Notes: generated by a model not told the origin, from the letters alone. DNA of 22,562 nt from an uncultured Ruminococcus sp. (GCA_902803035.1 CADCON010000135.1:1-22562), one strand, 5' to 3'; positions 1 through 5,887 are shown, counted from the first letter of the stretch. Translations and numbers: made by a program.

Positions 1-16
1 GCAAGGAGCATTTTCA

Positions 17-466
17 ATGAAAAAAACAGTAGGATATACCACCGGCGTTTTCGATATGTTTCATATAGGACATCTGAACATTCTCAGAAAAGCCAGAGAA
101 AACTGCGATTATCTGATCGTGGGCGTATCCACCGACGAGCTTGTCAGGGAATACAAATCCCGAACGCCGATCATTCCCTTTTCCGAGCGAATAGAAATCG
201 TCAAAGCCATCAGATATGTCGACGAGGTCGTTCCGCAAGTCACAATGGACAAGCTGCAGGCGTGGGAGAAGCTCAGGTTTGACGTGCTCTTTCACGGCAG
301 CGACTGGAAAGGAAGCCCGATGTACGATGAGGTGGAGCGCAAGCTCAACGCGGTCGGCGTAAGAGTGCAGTTCTTTGACTACACGCAGGGAACTTCATCG
401 ACGCTGCTCAATGAAGTATTGCACGAAATACTCCGGCATTCGGAAGAAGGGGATCAGAATCAATGA
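17..466 (+). CDS. tagD: Glycerol-3-phosphate cytidylyltransferase-like protein (TagD family)
   Basis: A 149-residue nucleotidyltransferase that would transfer CMP from CTP to a phosphorylated alcohol, classically glycerol-3-phosphate to CDP-glycerol for teichoic acid or glycan decoration, in the cytosol. Seen: an N-terminal GVFDMFHIGHLN stretch with the HxGH nucleotide-binding motif near residues 17-20, and the C-terminal TQGTSSTLL element, which corresponds to the RTxGISTT motif of the family but is not identical. It is slightly longer than TagD (about 130 residues). The RBS AAGGAG lies about 8 nt upstream of the ATG. The stop overlaps the start of the next gene (ATGA, 463-466), so translation is probably coupled. 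The altered C-terminal motif leaves room for another phospho-alcohol substrate; the family call is firm, the substrate is inferred. Confidence 0.85.
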   Translation: MKKTVGYTTGVFDMFHIGHLNILRKARENCDYLIVGVSTDELVREYKSRTPIIPFSERIEIVKAIRYVDEVVPQVTMDKLQAWEKLRFDVLFHGSDWKGSPMYDEVERKLNAVGVRVQFFDYTQGTSSTLLNEVLHEILRHSEEGDQNQ

Positions 467-1578
467 ACGACAAAATCAATGTCACCCGTTCCTCCATGCC
501 GGATTTCGATGAATACTGCAATGAGATCAGAGGACTATGGAACAGCCGGTGGCTTACGAACAACGGCTCCAAGCACAACGCATTGGAAAAGAAAATCGAA
601 GAATATCTCGGCGCGCCGAATGTCACACTGTTTGCCAACGGCCATCTGGCCCTTGAAAGTGTGATCGAGGCAATGAATTTTCCCGCCGGCGCGGAGGTGA
701 TCACCACTCCCTTCACCTTCGCCTCCACCACGCACGCCATTGTGCGCTGCGGGCTGAAGCCGGTATTCTGCGATATAAAACCGGACAATTACACGATAGA
801 CGAAAGACTTATTGAAAAGCTGATCACAGACCGCACCTGCGCCATTATTCCTGTGCACGTGTACGGGAATGTCTGCCATGTCGAGGAAATACGCCGGATC
901 GCGGAAAAGCATTCATTGAAGGTGATTTACGACGCGGCGCACGCATTCGGCGTCACATATAAGGGCGTCAGTGCCGCCAATTTCGGCGATGCGGCGATGT
1001 TCAGCTTCCACGCCACCAAGGTATTCCACACCATCGAGGGCGGCGCGGTCTGCTGCCGTGACGAAGAACTGGTGCAGCGTCTGTGCGACATAAAGAATTT
1101 CGGCATTCACGGGGCGGAAAGCACACTTTACGCAGGCGGCAACGCCAAAATGAACGAATTTCAGGCGGCAATGGGAATCTGCAATCTGCGGCATATCGCC
1201 GAGGAAATGGCAAAGCGAAAGGCCGTGACCGAGCATTATCTGTCCCGGTTGTCGGGCGTGAAAGGGATTGTTCTCTGTGAAGATCAGCCGGACGTGCGGA
1301 AAAATTACGCCTATTTCCCCGTGGTATTTGACCCGAAGGCATTCGGCTGCGGCAGGGACGATGTATTCCTCGCGCTTGCCTCGCATGGCGTCTGCGCCAG
1401 AAAATACTTCTGGCCGCTGACAAGTGAATTTGAATGCTACCACGGGCAGTTTGACCCGAATCAGACGCCGATCGCGCGGCGGATCAGCGAAAGCGTACTG
1501 ACGCTTCCTCTTTACGCAGACCTGCCGCTTGATGACGTCGACCGCATCTGCGACATCATTCTGGAATGCCATCAATAA
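463..1578 (+). CDS. DegT/DnrJ/EryC1/StrS family PLP-dependent sugar aminotransferase
   Basis: A 371-residue cytosolic aminotransferase of the family that aminates keto-sugars attached to nucleotides. Seen: the N-terminal NNGS/ALE region with the sugar-aminotransferase fold signature, TTPFTFASTTHAI, the PLP-contacting DAAHAFG motif, and SFHATKVFHTIEGGAV, whose lysine is the expected Schiff-base residue. Length is typical of the family (360-400). It overlaps tagD by 4 nt and is followed 16 nt later by rfbA and then rfbB. These make dTDP-4-keto-6-deoxyglucose, so the likely reaction is its transamination to a dTDP-amino-dideoxysugar (VioA/DesI/FdtB-like). The exact position aminated (C3 or C4) cannot be told from sequence by eye. 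Confidence 0.88.
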   Translation: MNDKINVTRSSMPDFDEYCNEIRGLWNSRWLTNNGSKHNALEKKIEEYLGAPNVTLFANGHLALESVIEAMNFPAGAEVITTPFTFASTTHAIVRCGLKPVFCDIKPDNYTIDERLIEKLITDRTCAIIPVHVYGNVCHVEEIRRIAEKHSLKVIYDAAHAFGVTYKGVSAANFGDAAMFSFHATKVFHTIEGGAVCCRDEELVQRLCDIKNFGIHGAESTLYAGGNAKMNEFQAAMGICNLRHIAEEMAKRKAVTEHYLSRLSGVKGIVLCEDQPDVRKNYAYFPVVFDPKAFGCGRDDVFLALASHGVCARKYFWPLTSEFECYHGQFDPNQTPIARRISESVLTLPLYADLPLDDVDRICDIILECHQ

Positions 1579-1594
1579 ACCGGGAGGGAAACCA

Positions 1595-2479
1595 ATGAAG
1601 GGAATTATTCTCGCGGGCGGCTCCGGAACAAGGCTGTATCCGCTCACCAAAGTGACGTCCAAGCAGCTTCTGCCGGTCTATGACAAGCCGATGATCTATT
1701 ACCCCCTGTCAACCCTCATGCTGGCTGGCATACGGGATATTCTGATCATATCCACGCCATCCGACACCCCCAGATTTGAAGAGCTGCTCGGTGACGGCGG
1801 CGACATGGGCATTCACCTGACCTACGCGGTGCAGCCGAGTCCCGACGGGCTGGCGCAGGCGTTCCTCATCGGCGAGGAATTCATCGGCGAAGACAGCTGC
1901 GCGATGATTCTGGGCGACAACATCTTCTACGGCGGCTGGTTCAGGAAGAACCTGCAGGAAGCGGTCAAAAACGCCGAAACCGGCAAAGCCACCATCTTCG
2001 GCTATTACGTGCAGGATCCGGAGCGGTTTGGCATTGTGGAATTCGACAAAAAAAAGAACGTCCTTTCGGTGGAAGAAAAGCCCTCTCAGCCTAAATCCAA
2101 TTACGCTATCACCGGTCTGTATTTTTACCCGAAGGGCGCAAGCGCAATGGCCAAACAGGTCAGGCCTTCGGACAGGGGCGAGCTGGAAATCACCGACATG
2201 AACCGGCTGTACCTGGAAAAGGGCGATCTGAAGGTGCAGGTCCTCGGGCGAGGATTCGCGTGGCTGGATACCGGCACCATGGAAAGCCTGATGGAAGCGG
2301 CCCTCTTCATCCGCACGGTACAGAGCAGACAGGGCGTGGTCATTTCCTCCCCCGAGGAAATCGCGTATTATGAGAAATGGATCACCAAGGAGCAACTGCT
2401 GCATTCCGCCGCCATGTACGGAAAATCCCCCTATGGCGAGCATCTTCGCAGGGTTGCGGAGGGAAAATTCATGTATTGA
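1595..2479 (+). CDS. rfbA: Glucose-1-phosphate thymidylyltransferase
   Basis: A 294-residue enzyme forming dTDP-glucose from dTTP and glucose-1-phosphate, the first step of dTDP-deoxysugar synthesis. Seen: the N-terminal signature KGIILAGGSGTRLYP with the nucleotide-binding loop, SKQLLPVYDKPMIYYPLSTLMLAG, the ILGDNIFYG metal-binding motif, VEEKPSQPKSNYAITGLYFY, and GRGFAWLDTGT. The reading frame is open further upstream (to 1529), but the homologous start is the ATG at 1595, preceded by GGGAGG 7 nt away, so this start was chosen. Length matches RfbA/RmlA (about 290). It lies between a sugar aminotransferase and rfbB and is surely cotranscribed with them. Confidence 0.95.
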   Translation: MKGIILAGGSGTRLYPLTKVTSKQLLPVYDKPMIYYPLSTLMLAGIRDILIISTPSDTPRFEELLGDGGDMGIHLTYAVQPSPDGLAQAFLIGEEFIGEDSCAMILGDNIFYGGWFRKNLQEAVKNAETGKATIFGYYVQDPERFGIVEFDKKKNVLSVEEKPSQPKSNYAITGLYFYPKGASAMAKQVRPSDRGELEITDMNRLYLEKGDLKVQVLGRGFAWLDTGTMESLMEAALFIRTVQSRQGVVISSPEEIAYYEKWITKEQLLHSAAMYGKSPYGEHLRRVAEGKFMY

Positions 2480-2490
2480 GGAGAATGGGA

Positions 2491-3504
2491 ATGACGATTC
2501 TGGTAACAGGCGGCGCGGGATTTATCGGTGCGAATTTTATCTTTTATATGCTCCGTGAGCATCCTGACGACCGCATGATATGCGTTGACAAGCTGACCTA
2601 TGCCGGCTGCCTTTCCACCCTGAAGCCCGTCCTGAATCACCCGGCATTCCGCTTTGTCCGGCTGGATATCTGCGACCGCGACGGCGTTTACCGGCTGTTT
2701 AAAGAAGAAAAGCCGGATATCGTGGTCAATTTCGCGGCGGAAAGCCATGTGGACCGCAGCATTGAGGATCCGTCGGTCTTTCTGCGCACCAATATCATCG
2801 GCGCCGGCGTGCTGATGGACGCCTGCCGGGACTACGGAATCAAAAGATTCCATCAGGTAGGCACCGATGAAGTCTACGGCGACCTGCCGCTCGACAGACC
2901 CGACCTCTTCTTCACCGAACAGACGCCGCTGCGCGCAAGCTCCCCCTACAGCGCGTCAAAGGCGAGCGCGGATATGCTGGCAATGGCGTATCACCGGACA
3001 TTCAAGCTGCCGGTGACCATATCGCGCTGCTCGAATAATTACGGACCCTATCAGTTTCCGGAAAAGCTGATTCCCCTGATGATTACCAACGCGCTTGCCG
3101 CCAAGCCGCTGCCGGTCTACGGCGACGGACTGAACGTGCGCGACTGGCTTTACGTGGAGGATCACTGCCGCGCCATCGACCTGATTCTTCAGAACGGCAG
3201 GGACGGCGAGGTCTACAATGTCGGCGGACACAACGAGATGAACAACATCACCATCGTCAGGCTGATCTGCCGGGAACTTGGCAAGCCGGAAAGCCTGATC
3301 ACTTATGTCACTGACCGCAAGGGGCATGATCGGCGGTACGCCATCGATCCGGCGAAGATTCACAAGGAGCTTGGCTGGCTGCCCGCGACAAGATTCGAGG
3401 AAGGCATCAGGAAGACAGTCAGATGGTATGTGGACAACAGGCAGTGGTGGGAGCATATTCTGTCGGGCGGATACCTGAATGATAATGATACTCTCTGCCA
3501 ATAA
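2491..3504 (+). CDS. rfbB: dTDP-glucose 4,6-dehydratase
   Basis: A 337-residue short-chain dehydrogenase/reductase that converts dTDP-glucose to dTDP-4-keto-6-deoxyglucose with tightly bound NAD. Seen: the Rossmann motif TGGAGFIGANF at the N-terminus, AAESHVDRSI, the TDEVYGDL motif carrying the catalytic Asp-Glu pair, the YSASKAS active-site Tyr-Lys, and RCSNNYGPYQFPEKLIPLMI. The open frame extends upstream into rfbA, but GAGGAG (2478-2483) positions the ATG at 2491; an ATG at 2485 is a less well spaced alternative. It is the last gene of the cluster, followed directly by a terminator. No rfbC (epimerase) or rfbD (reductase) lies downstream, so the keto intermediate probably goes to the aminotransferase rather than to dTDP-rhamnose. 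Confidence 0.95.
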   Translation: MTILVTGGAGFIGANFIFYMLREHPDDRMICVDKLTYAGCLSTLKPVLNHPAFRFVRLDICDRDGVYRLFKEEKPDIVVNFAAESHVDRSIEDPSVFLRTNIIGAGVLMDACRDYGIKRFHQVGTDEVYGDLPLDRPDLFFTEQTPLRASSPYSASKASADMLAMAYHRTFKLPVTISRCSNNYGPYQFPEKLIPLMITNALAAKPLPVYGDGLNVRDWLYVEDHCRAIDLILQNGRDGEVYNVGGHNEMNNITIVRLICRELGKPESLITYVTDRKGHDRRYAIDPAKIHKELGWLPATRFEEGIRKTVRWYVDNRQWWEHILSGGYLNDNDTLCQ

Positions 3505-3507
3505 CAC

Positions 3508-3548
3508 AAAAAAGCAGAACTGATTGTCATGATCAGCTCTGCTTTTTT
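3508..3548. terminator. Bidirectional intrinsic terminator between rfbB and the Ro gene
   Basis: An inverted repeat with arms 3508-3524 (A-tract, GCAGAACTGAT) and 3532-3548 (ATCAGCTCTGC, T-tract). The arms pair over 17 positions with one A-C mismatch on the plus-strand RNA, which becomes a G-U pair on the minus-strand RNA. A run of six T follows the stem on both strands, so it can stop transcription from rfbB (plus) and from the convergent Ro gene (minus). Confidence 0.85.
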
Positions 3549-3591
3549 CTTGATAATTTTGAGGGCGAAAATCAGGTGATGCCGCATTCCG

Positions 3592-5070
3592 CTAGTTGAC
3601 AGGGAAATTCTCAATAGCGGTGACAAGAGAGCCGACGCCCTTCTCAGCGAGATTGATGAAGGGAAGGACGCTCTCGCTCCAGCCGGCAATGAGATTGAAG
3701 TTTCTGCCGGTGAACTGCTGAGTGCCGTAGCCCTGAATGTCCACGCCGTGAACCCAGAAATCCTTGTTGTACTTCCGGCGGTACTTGTCAACCATTCCCT
3801 GCACGGTCTGATACAGACCGCCATAGGAAGAATTGCACTCGTTGTCGCTGAAGTAGATCACGCGGTCGAAGGGCTTGACATCTCTGCTGCCATCCTCATC
3901 GAGGGCGAATAGCATGGGGAGATCCATCTGGGTACCGCCGCCGGAAAAGTGGCTGTTCTTGCATATGTCAAGAATGGAGTCGAACTTGCCGTAATGCTTG
4001 ATGGTGTAGCCCTTTCCGCCAACGGATGACCATGAGCCGGAGCAATCGAAATAGCAGACGGTCGCGTCCTCGCAGATGCGGCTGGCCATCGCGCCCAAGA
4101 GCGAAGCGATGTCGCAGCACCGGACGATACTCTTGCTGGAAATGCGGCTGCCCATGGAGCCGGAAACGTCCACGGCAATGAGTGTCCTGCCGGGGATTTG
4201 CTCCATATTCTCGACCGACACCTCCAGCGCCTTTTCAAGCGCGCGGTGAATGCTGTCGGTCATCAGCCTTTCGTCGACGAGGGTGAGATACGCGCTGTAG
4301 AAGCGGAAGGGAAGCTGACGGCTCCTTCTGACCTGCTCGGGATCGGAGAGGACCTTCAGCACAGGAGCGATATCCGCGCCGCTCTTGACGATGTTGCGGA
4401 GGTTGCGGAGCAGTGCCATATAGCCTACCTTGCCGGAGGCGATCAGCTCATTCCACACCGCCTTGGTGTTGCCCTTGGCGGAAAGCTCTGTCTCCCATGT
4501 GTAAGGTGTGGCGAGGGTGTCGTCCAGCACCTTGCGGAAAAGCGCTTCGGTCTGCGCGTCCTTCGGTGTGGGATGGGTAATTCTCAAAACGTCGCGGAGC
4601 TTGATTGCGCCGCCGCGATTGTACTTGGCGAGCTGGTACTCGTCAAAGCGTTGGATTGAATTGGCAAGCTCCCGCTTGAGGGCATTGGGAAAGGGCTTGC
4701 CGTACATCTGCTTGTAGCAGGCGAGGATCTCCGTCATGTCGTCGGGACGAATGACGATATTGCGCACGGTGCGGCGTGTGTACTCATGCGCCTCACGCGC
4801 GATGACGCAGCAGAGCACATGGCTGACCGAGCGGAGGTTGTTGTCGTTGCGGGCGTAGCAGGCAAGCCTGCAAAGAAAATCGGGGTCTGCCGAGGCGCAT
4901 CTGGTCGCCAGCTTTACGATATCCCCGTCAGTAGAGCCGTAGAATTTCGGCTCTCCGAACATTGTGGTGAGTACCGCTGTTACGAGATGTTCCTTCAGTT
5001 CCATGCGGTACGCGGGGAAGTTGTCGCGGTTTAAGGTCTTGTTGGTGTTACTTTGATTGAACTTTGCCAT
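3592..5070 (-). CDS. rsr: Bacterial Ro60 homologue (TROVE plus vWA domain RNA-binding protein, Rsr)
   Basis: A 492-residue protein of the Ro60/Rsr family. Members form a HEAT-repeat ring that binds Y RNAs on its outer face and feeds or scaffolds structured or misfolded RNA, often with PNPase, in stress and RNA decay. Seen: an alpha-helical TROVE region from about residue 15 to 290 (KEHLVTAVLTTMFGEPKFYG near the start, then DFLCRLACYARNDNNLRSVSHVL in the usual Ro position). A C-terminal von Willebrand A domain has an intact MIDAS: D301-V-S303-G-S305, T380 in SGGGTQMD and D409 in YFSDNE. Length is close to known Rsr proteins (about 500-530). The ATG has AAAAGGAG (5081-5088) 10 nt upstream. Five Y-RNA-like genes lie immediately upstream on the same strand, which independently supports the assignment. 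No rtcB/rtcA genes, which accompany rsr in enteric bacteria, are present here. Confidence 0.93.
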   Translation of the reverse strand: MAKFNQSNTNKTLNRDNFPAYRMELKEHLVTAVLTTMFGEPKFYGSTDGDIVKLATRCASADPDFLCRLACYARNDNNLRSVSHVLCCVIAREAHEYTRRTVRNIVIRPDDMTEILACYKQMYGKPFPNALKRELANSIQRFDEYQLAKYNRGGAIKLRDVLRITHPTPKDAQTEALFRKVLDDTLATPYTWETELSAKGNTKAVWNELIASGKVGYMALLRNLRNIVKSGADIAPVLKVLSDPEQVRRSRQLPFRFYSAYLTLVDERLMTDSIHRALEKALEVSVENMEQIPGRTLIAVDVSGSMGSRISSKSIVRCCDIASLLGAMASRICEDATVCYFDCSGSWSSVGGKGYTIKHYGKFDSILDICKNSHFSGGGTQMDLPMLFALDEDGSRDVKPFDRVIYFSDNECNSSYGGLYQTVQGMVDKYRRKYNKDFWVHGVDIQGYGTQQFTGRNFNLIAGWSESVLPFINLAEKGVGSLVTAIENFPVN

Positions 5071-5097
5071 AAATTCTCAGCTCCTTTTCTGAAAAAC

Positions 5098-5176
5098 AAT
5101 CATACAGAGAACCATCGGCAACGGGGCCGTCTTTTTCAAATTACGAAGTAACCGCCGCCTGCACTGCTGTATGACA
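5098..5176 (-). ncRNA. Y-RNA-like RNA, copy A (short, in the Ro gene leader)
   Basis: A minimal Y RNA of about 78 nt whose 3' end lies 28 nt before the Ro start codon. Seen on the minus strand: stem 1 UCAUACAG/CUGUAUGA; the conserved 5' internal loop CAGUGCA; stem 2 GGCGGCGG/CCGUUGCC (eight pairs, two of them G-U); then the invariant CGGUUACUUCG shared with the other four copies. In place of a tRNA module it has a short A-rich loop with a small CGGC/GCCG hairpin that overlaps stem 2, so the two are alternatives. The 3' stem is followed by a U-run (5092-5096) and then the Ro SD sequence. It could be a released RNA, an attenuator, or a Ro-binding site for autoregulation. The ends are estimated from pairing. 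Confidence 0.75.
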
Positions 5177-5192
5177 TGGTAATGAAAGTATA

Positions 5193-5333
5193 ATCACACA
5201 CAGAGAAGGGGCGAATGCGGAATAAGAGCTCTTCCGATTGAGCTACGGGGCGATGGCCGCCCCGACGGGATTCGAACCCGCAACCTCTCGATTAGAAATC
5301 GAAGTAACCGCGTTCTGCGCTGCTGTGTGGGAT
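5193..5333 (-). ncRNA. Y-RNA-like RNA, copy B, with permuted tRNA module (YrlA type)
   Basis: About 141 nt. Stem 1 AUCCCACACAG/CUGUGUGUGAU has 10 of 11 pairs. Stem 2 (5308-5315 with 5213-5220) pairs GAACGCGG/CCGCAUUC at 7 of 8 positions. The insert at 5228-5303 contains, in RNA order: an anticodon-like arm UUCGA-UUUCUAA-UCGAG; variable loop AGGUU; T arm with canonical loop UUCGAAU (5265-5281); acceptor 3' strand CGGGGCG; linker GCCAU; acceptor 5' strand CGCCCCG; UA; and D arm GCUC-AAUCGGAA-GAGC (5228-5243) with G18G19. That is every element of a tRNA, joined at the acceptor end and opened between positions 26 and 27. The anticodon-like loop would read UCU (Arg). YrlA RNAs with tRNA-like modules are established Rsr partners. 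The ends are estimated from pairing. Confidence 0.88.
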
Positions 5334-5350
5334 TATCGAAGGAAAGTATA

Positions 5351-5491
5351 ATCACACACAGAGAAGGAGCGGAAACGGAATAAAAGCTCTTCCGATTGAG
5401 CTACGGAGCGGTGGTCGCTCCGACGGGATTCGAACCCGCATCCTCTGTTACATGAAACGAAGTAACCGTTTCCTGCGCTGCTGTGTGGGAT
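5351..5491 (-). ncRNA. Y-RNA-like RNA, copy C, with permuted tRNA module (YrlA type)
   Basis: About 141 nt, with the same plan as its neighbours. Stem 1 is identical to copies B and D. Stem 2 is GGAAACGG/CCGUUUCC, eight Watson-Crick pairs that differ from copies B and D on both strands. The module (5386-5461) has T arm GCGGG-UUCGAAU-CCCGU, acceptor CGGAGCG/CGCUCCG, linker ACCAC, UA and the same D arm. The acceptor G-C to A-U change relative to copies B and D is compensated on the other strand, direct evidence that the helix is maintained. Its anticodon-like arm (5445-5461) is degraded: the loop contains CAU and the stem has mismatches, with a competing GUUAC/GUAAC pairing. It is transcribed with copies B and D, from which 17-nt spacers separate it. 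Confidence 0.88.
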
Positions 5492-5508
5492 TATCGAAGG
5501 GAAGTATA

Positions 5509-5656
5509 ATCACACACAGAGAAGGGGCGAATGCGGACTTATGAACGAGTGCTCTTCCGATTGAGCTACGGGGCGATAGTCGCCCCGGCGGGATTCGAAC
5601 CCGCAACACCTCGATTAGAAATCGAAGTAACCGCGTTCTGCGCTGCTGTGTGGGAT
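5509..5656 (-). ncRNA. Y-RNA-like RNA, copy D, with permuted tRNA module (YrlA type)
   Basis: About 148 nt. Stem 1 is AUCCCACACAG/CUGUGUGUGAU and stem 2 is GAACGCGG/CCGCAUUC as in copy B. The module (5551-5626) carries anticodon-like arm UUCGA-UUUCUAA-UCGAG, variable loop GUGUU, T arm GCGGG-UUCGAAU-CCCGC (a fully paired 5-bp stem), acceptor CGGGGCG/CGCCCCG, linker ACUAU, UA and D arm GCUC-AAUCGGAA-GAGC. The linker has lost the CCA seen in copies B and C. The segment between the D arm and stem 2 is about 7 nt longer than in B and C, which accounts for the greater length. It begins 13 nt after copy E ends, so it is likely processed from a common precursor. Confidence 0.88.
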
Positions 5657-5669
5657 TATCGAAGGAAAG

Positions 5670-5852
5670 ATCACATACAGAGAAAAGAAGGCAACGGGCA
5701 AAACACATAAAATTGTAATGATCGTTCTGTCGAATCGTCGCTTCACACGTGTCGGACACGGAAGACAGTCGTTCAGTCGAACGCAGGGAAATGGTTGTTC
5801 CCCTCGTAATATGTAGTCGAAGTAACCGTTACCCGCACTGCTGTATGGGATT
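5670..5852 (-). ncRNA. Y-RNA-like RNA, copy E, with a non-tRNA module
   Basis: About 183 nt and promoter-proximal. Stem 1 AUCCCAUACAG/CUGUAUGUGAU shows a C-G to U-A change relative to copies B-D that is matched on both strands. Stem 2 GGUAACGG (5826-5833) pairs with CCGUUGCC (5690-5697) at all eight positions, one G-U. The internal loop CAGUGCG and the CGGUUACUUCG element are conserved. The central insert is unrelated to tRNA. It folds locally into several hairpins: AGGGGAA/UUUCCCU, CGUUC/GAACG, and CUGUC/GACAG enclosing CUUC/GAAG and CGUGU/ACACG. Its function is unknown. The predicted transcription start falls at the first base of stem 1. Confidence 0.8.
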
Positions 5853-5858
5853 AACTAC

Positions 5859-5887
5859 ACTATATCACAGGCAATTTGAAATTGCAA
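5859..5887 (-). promoter_or_regulatory. Sigma70-type promoter of the Y RNA/Ro unit
   Basis: On the minus strand: -35 TTGCAA (5882-5887), 17-nt spacer, -10 TATAGT (5859-5864). The expected start is about 5852, exactly where stem 1 of Y RNA copy E begins. No other gene lies between it and the array, so it most likely drives all five RNAs and the Ro gene. Confidence 0.75.

Larger units (their letters stand above)
5098..5852 (-). repeat. Tandem array of five related Y-RNA units
   Basis: Five direct repeats on the minus strand, periodicity about 80-180 bp, each containing AGCAGYGC followed by CGGTTACTTCG. Copies B, C and D are the most alike (near-identical stem 1 and D arms); A and E share CATACAG/CTGTATG in stem 1. 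Units are separated by 13 nt (E-D) or 17 nt (D-C, C-B, B-A). The three 17-nt spacers start with TATACTT. No T-rich terminator separates units. The pattern suggests unit duplication followed by divergence of the loop modules. Confidence 0.85.

Noticed and set aside
5228..5626. Three tRNA genes
   Set aside because: T and D arms are canonical, but they occur in permuted order within larger repeated RNAs that have Y stems, so they are modules of Y RNAs and not ordinary tRNA genes.
5448..5759. Minus-strand open frame of 103 codons across Y RNA copies D and E
   Set aside because: It arises from repeated structured RNA sequence, has no RBS, and repeats the same peptide fragments from the tandem units.
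5098..5852. CRISPR array
   Set aside because: The repeats are 78-183 nt long, internally structured and covarying, and the spacers are nearly identical 13-17 nt sequences; there are no cas genes.
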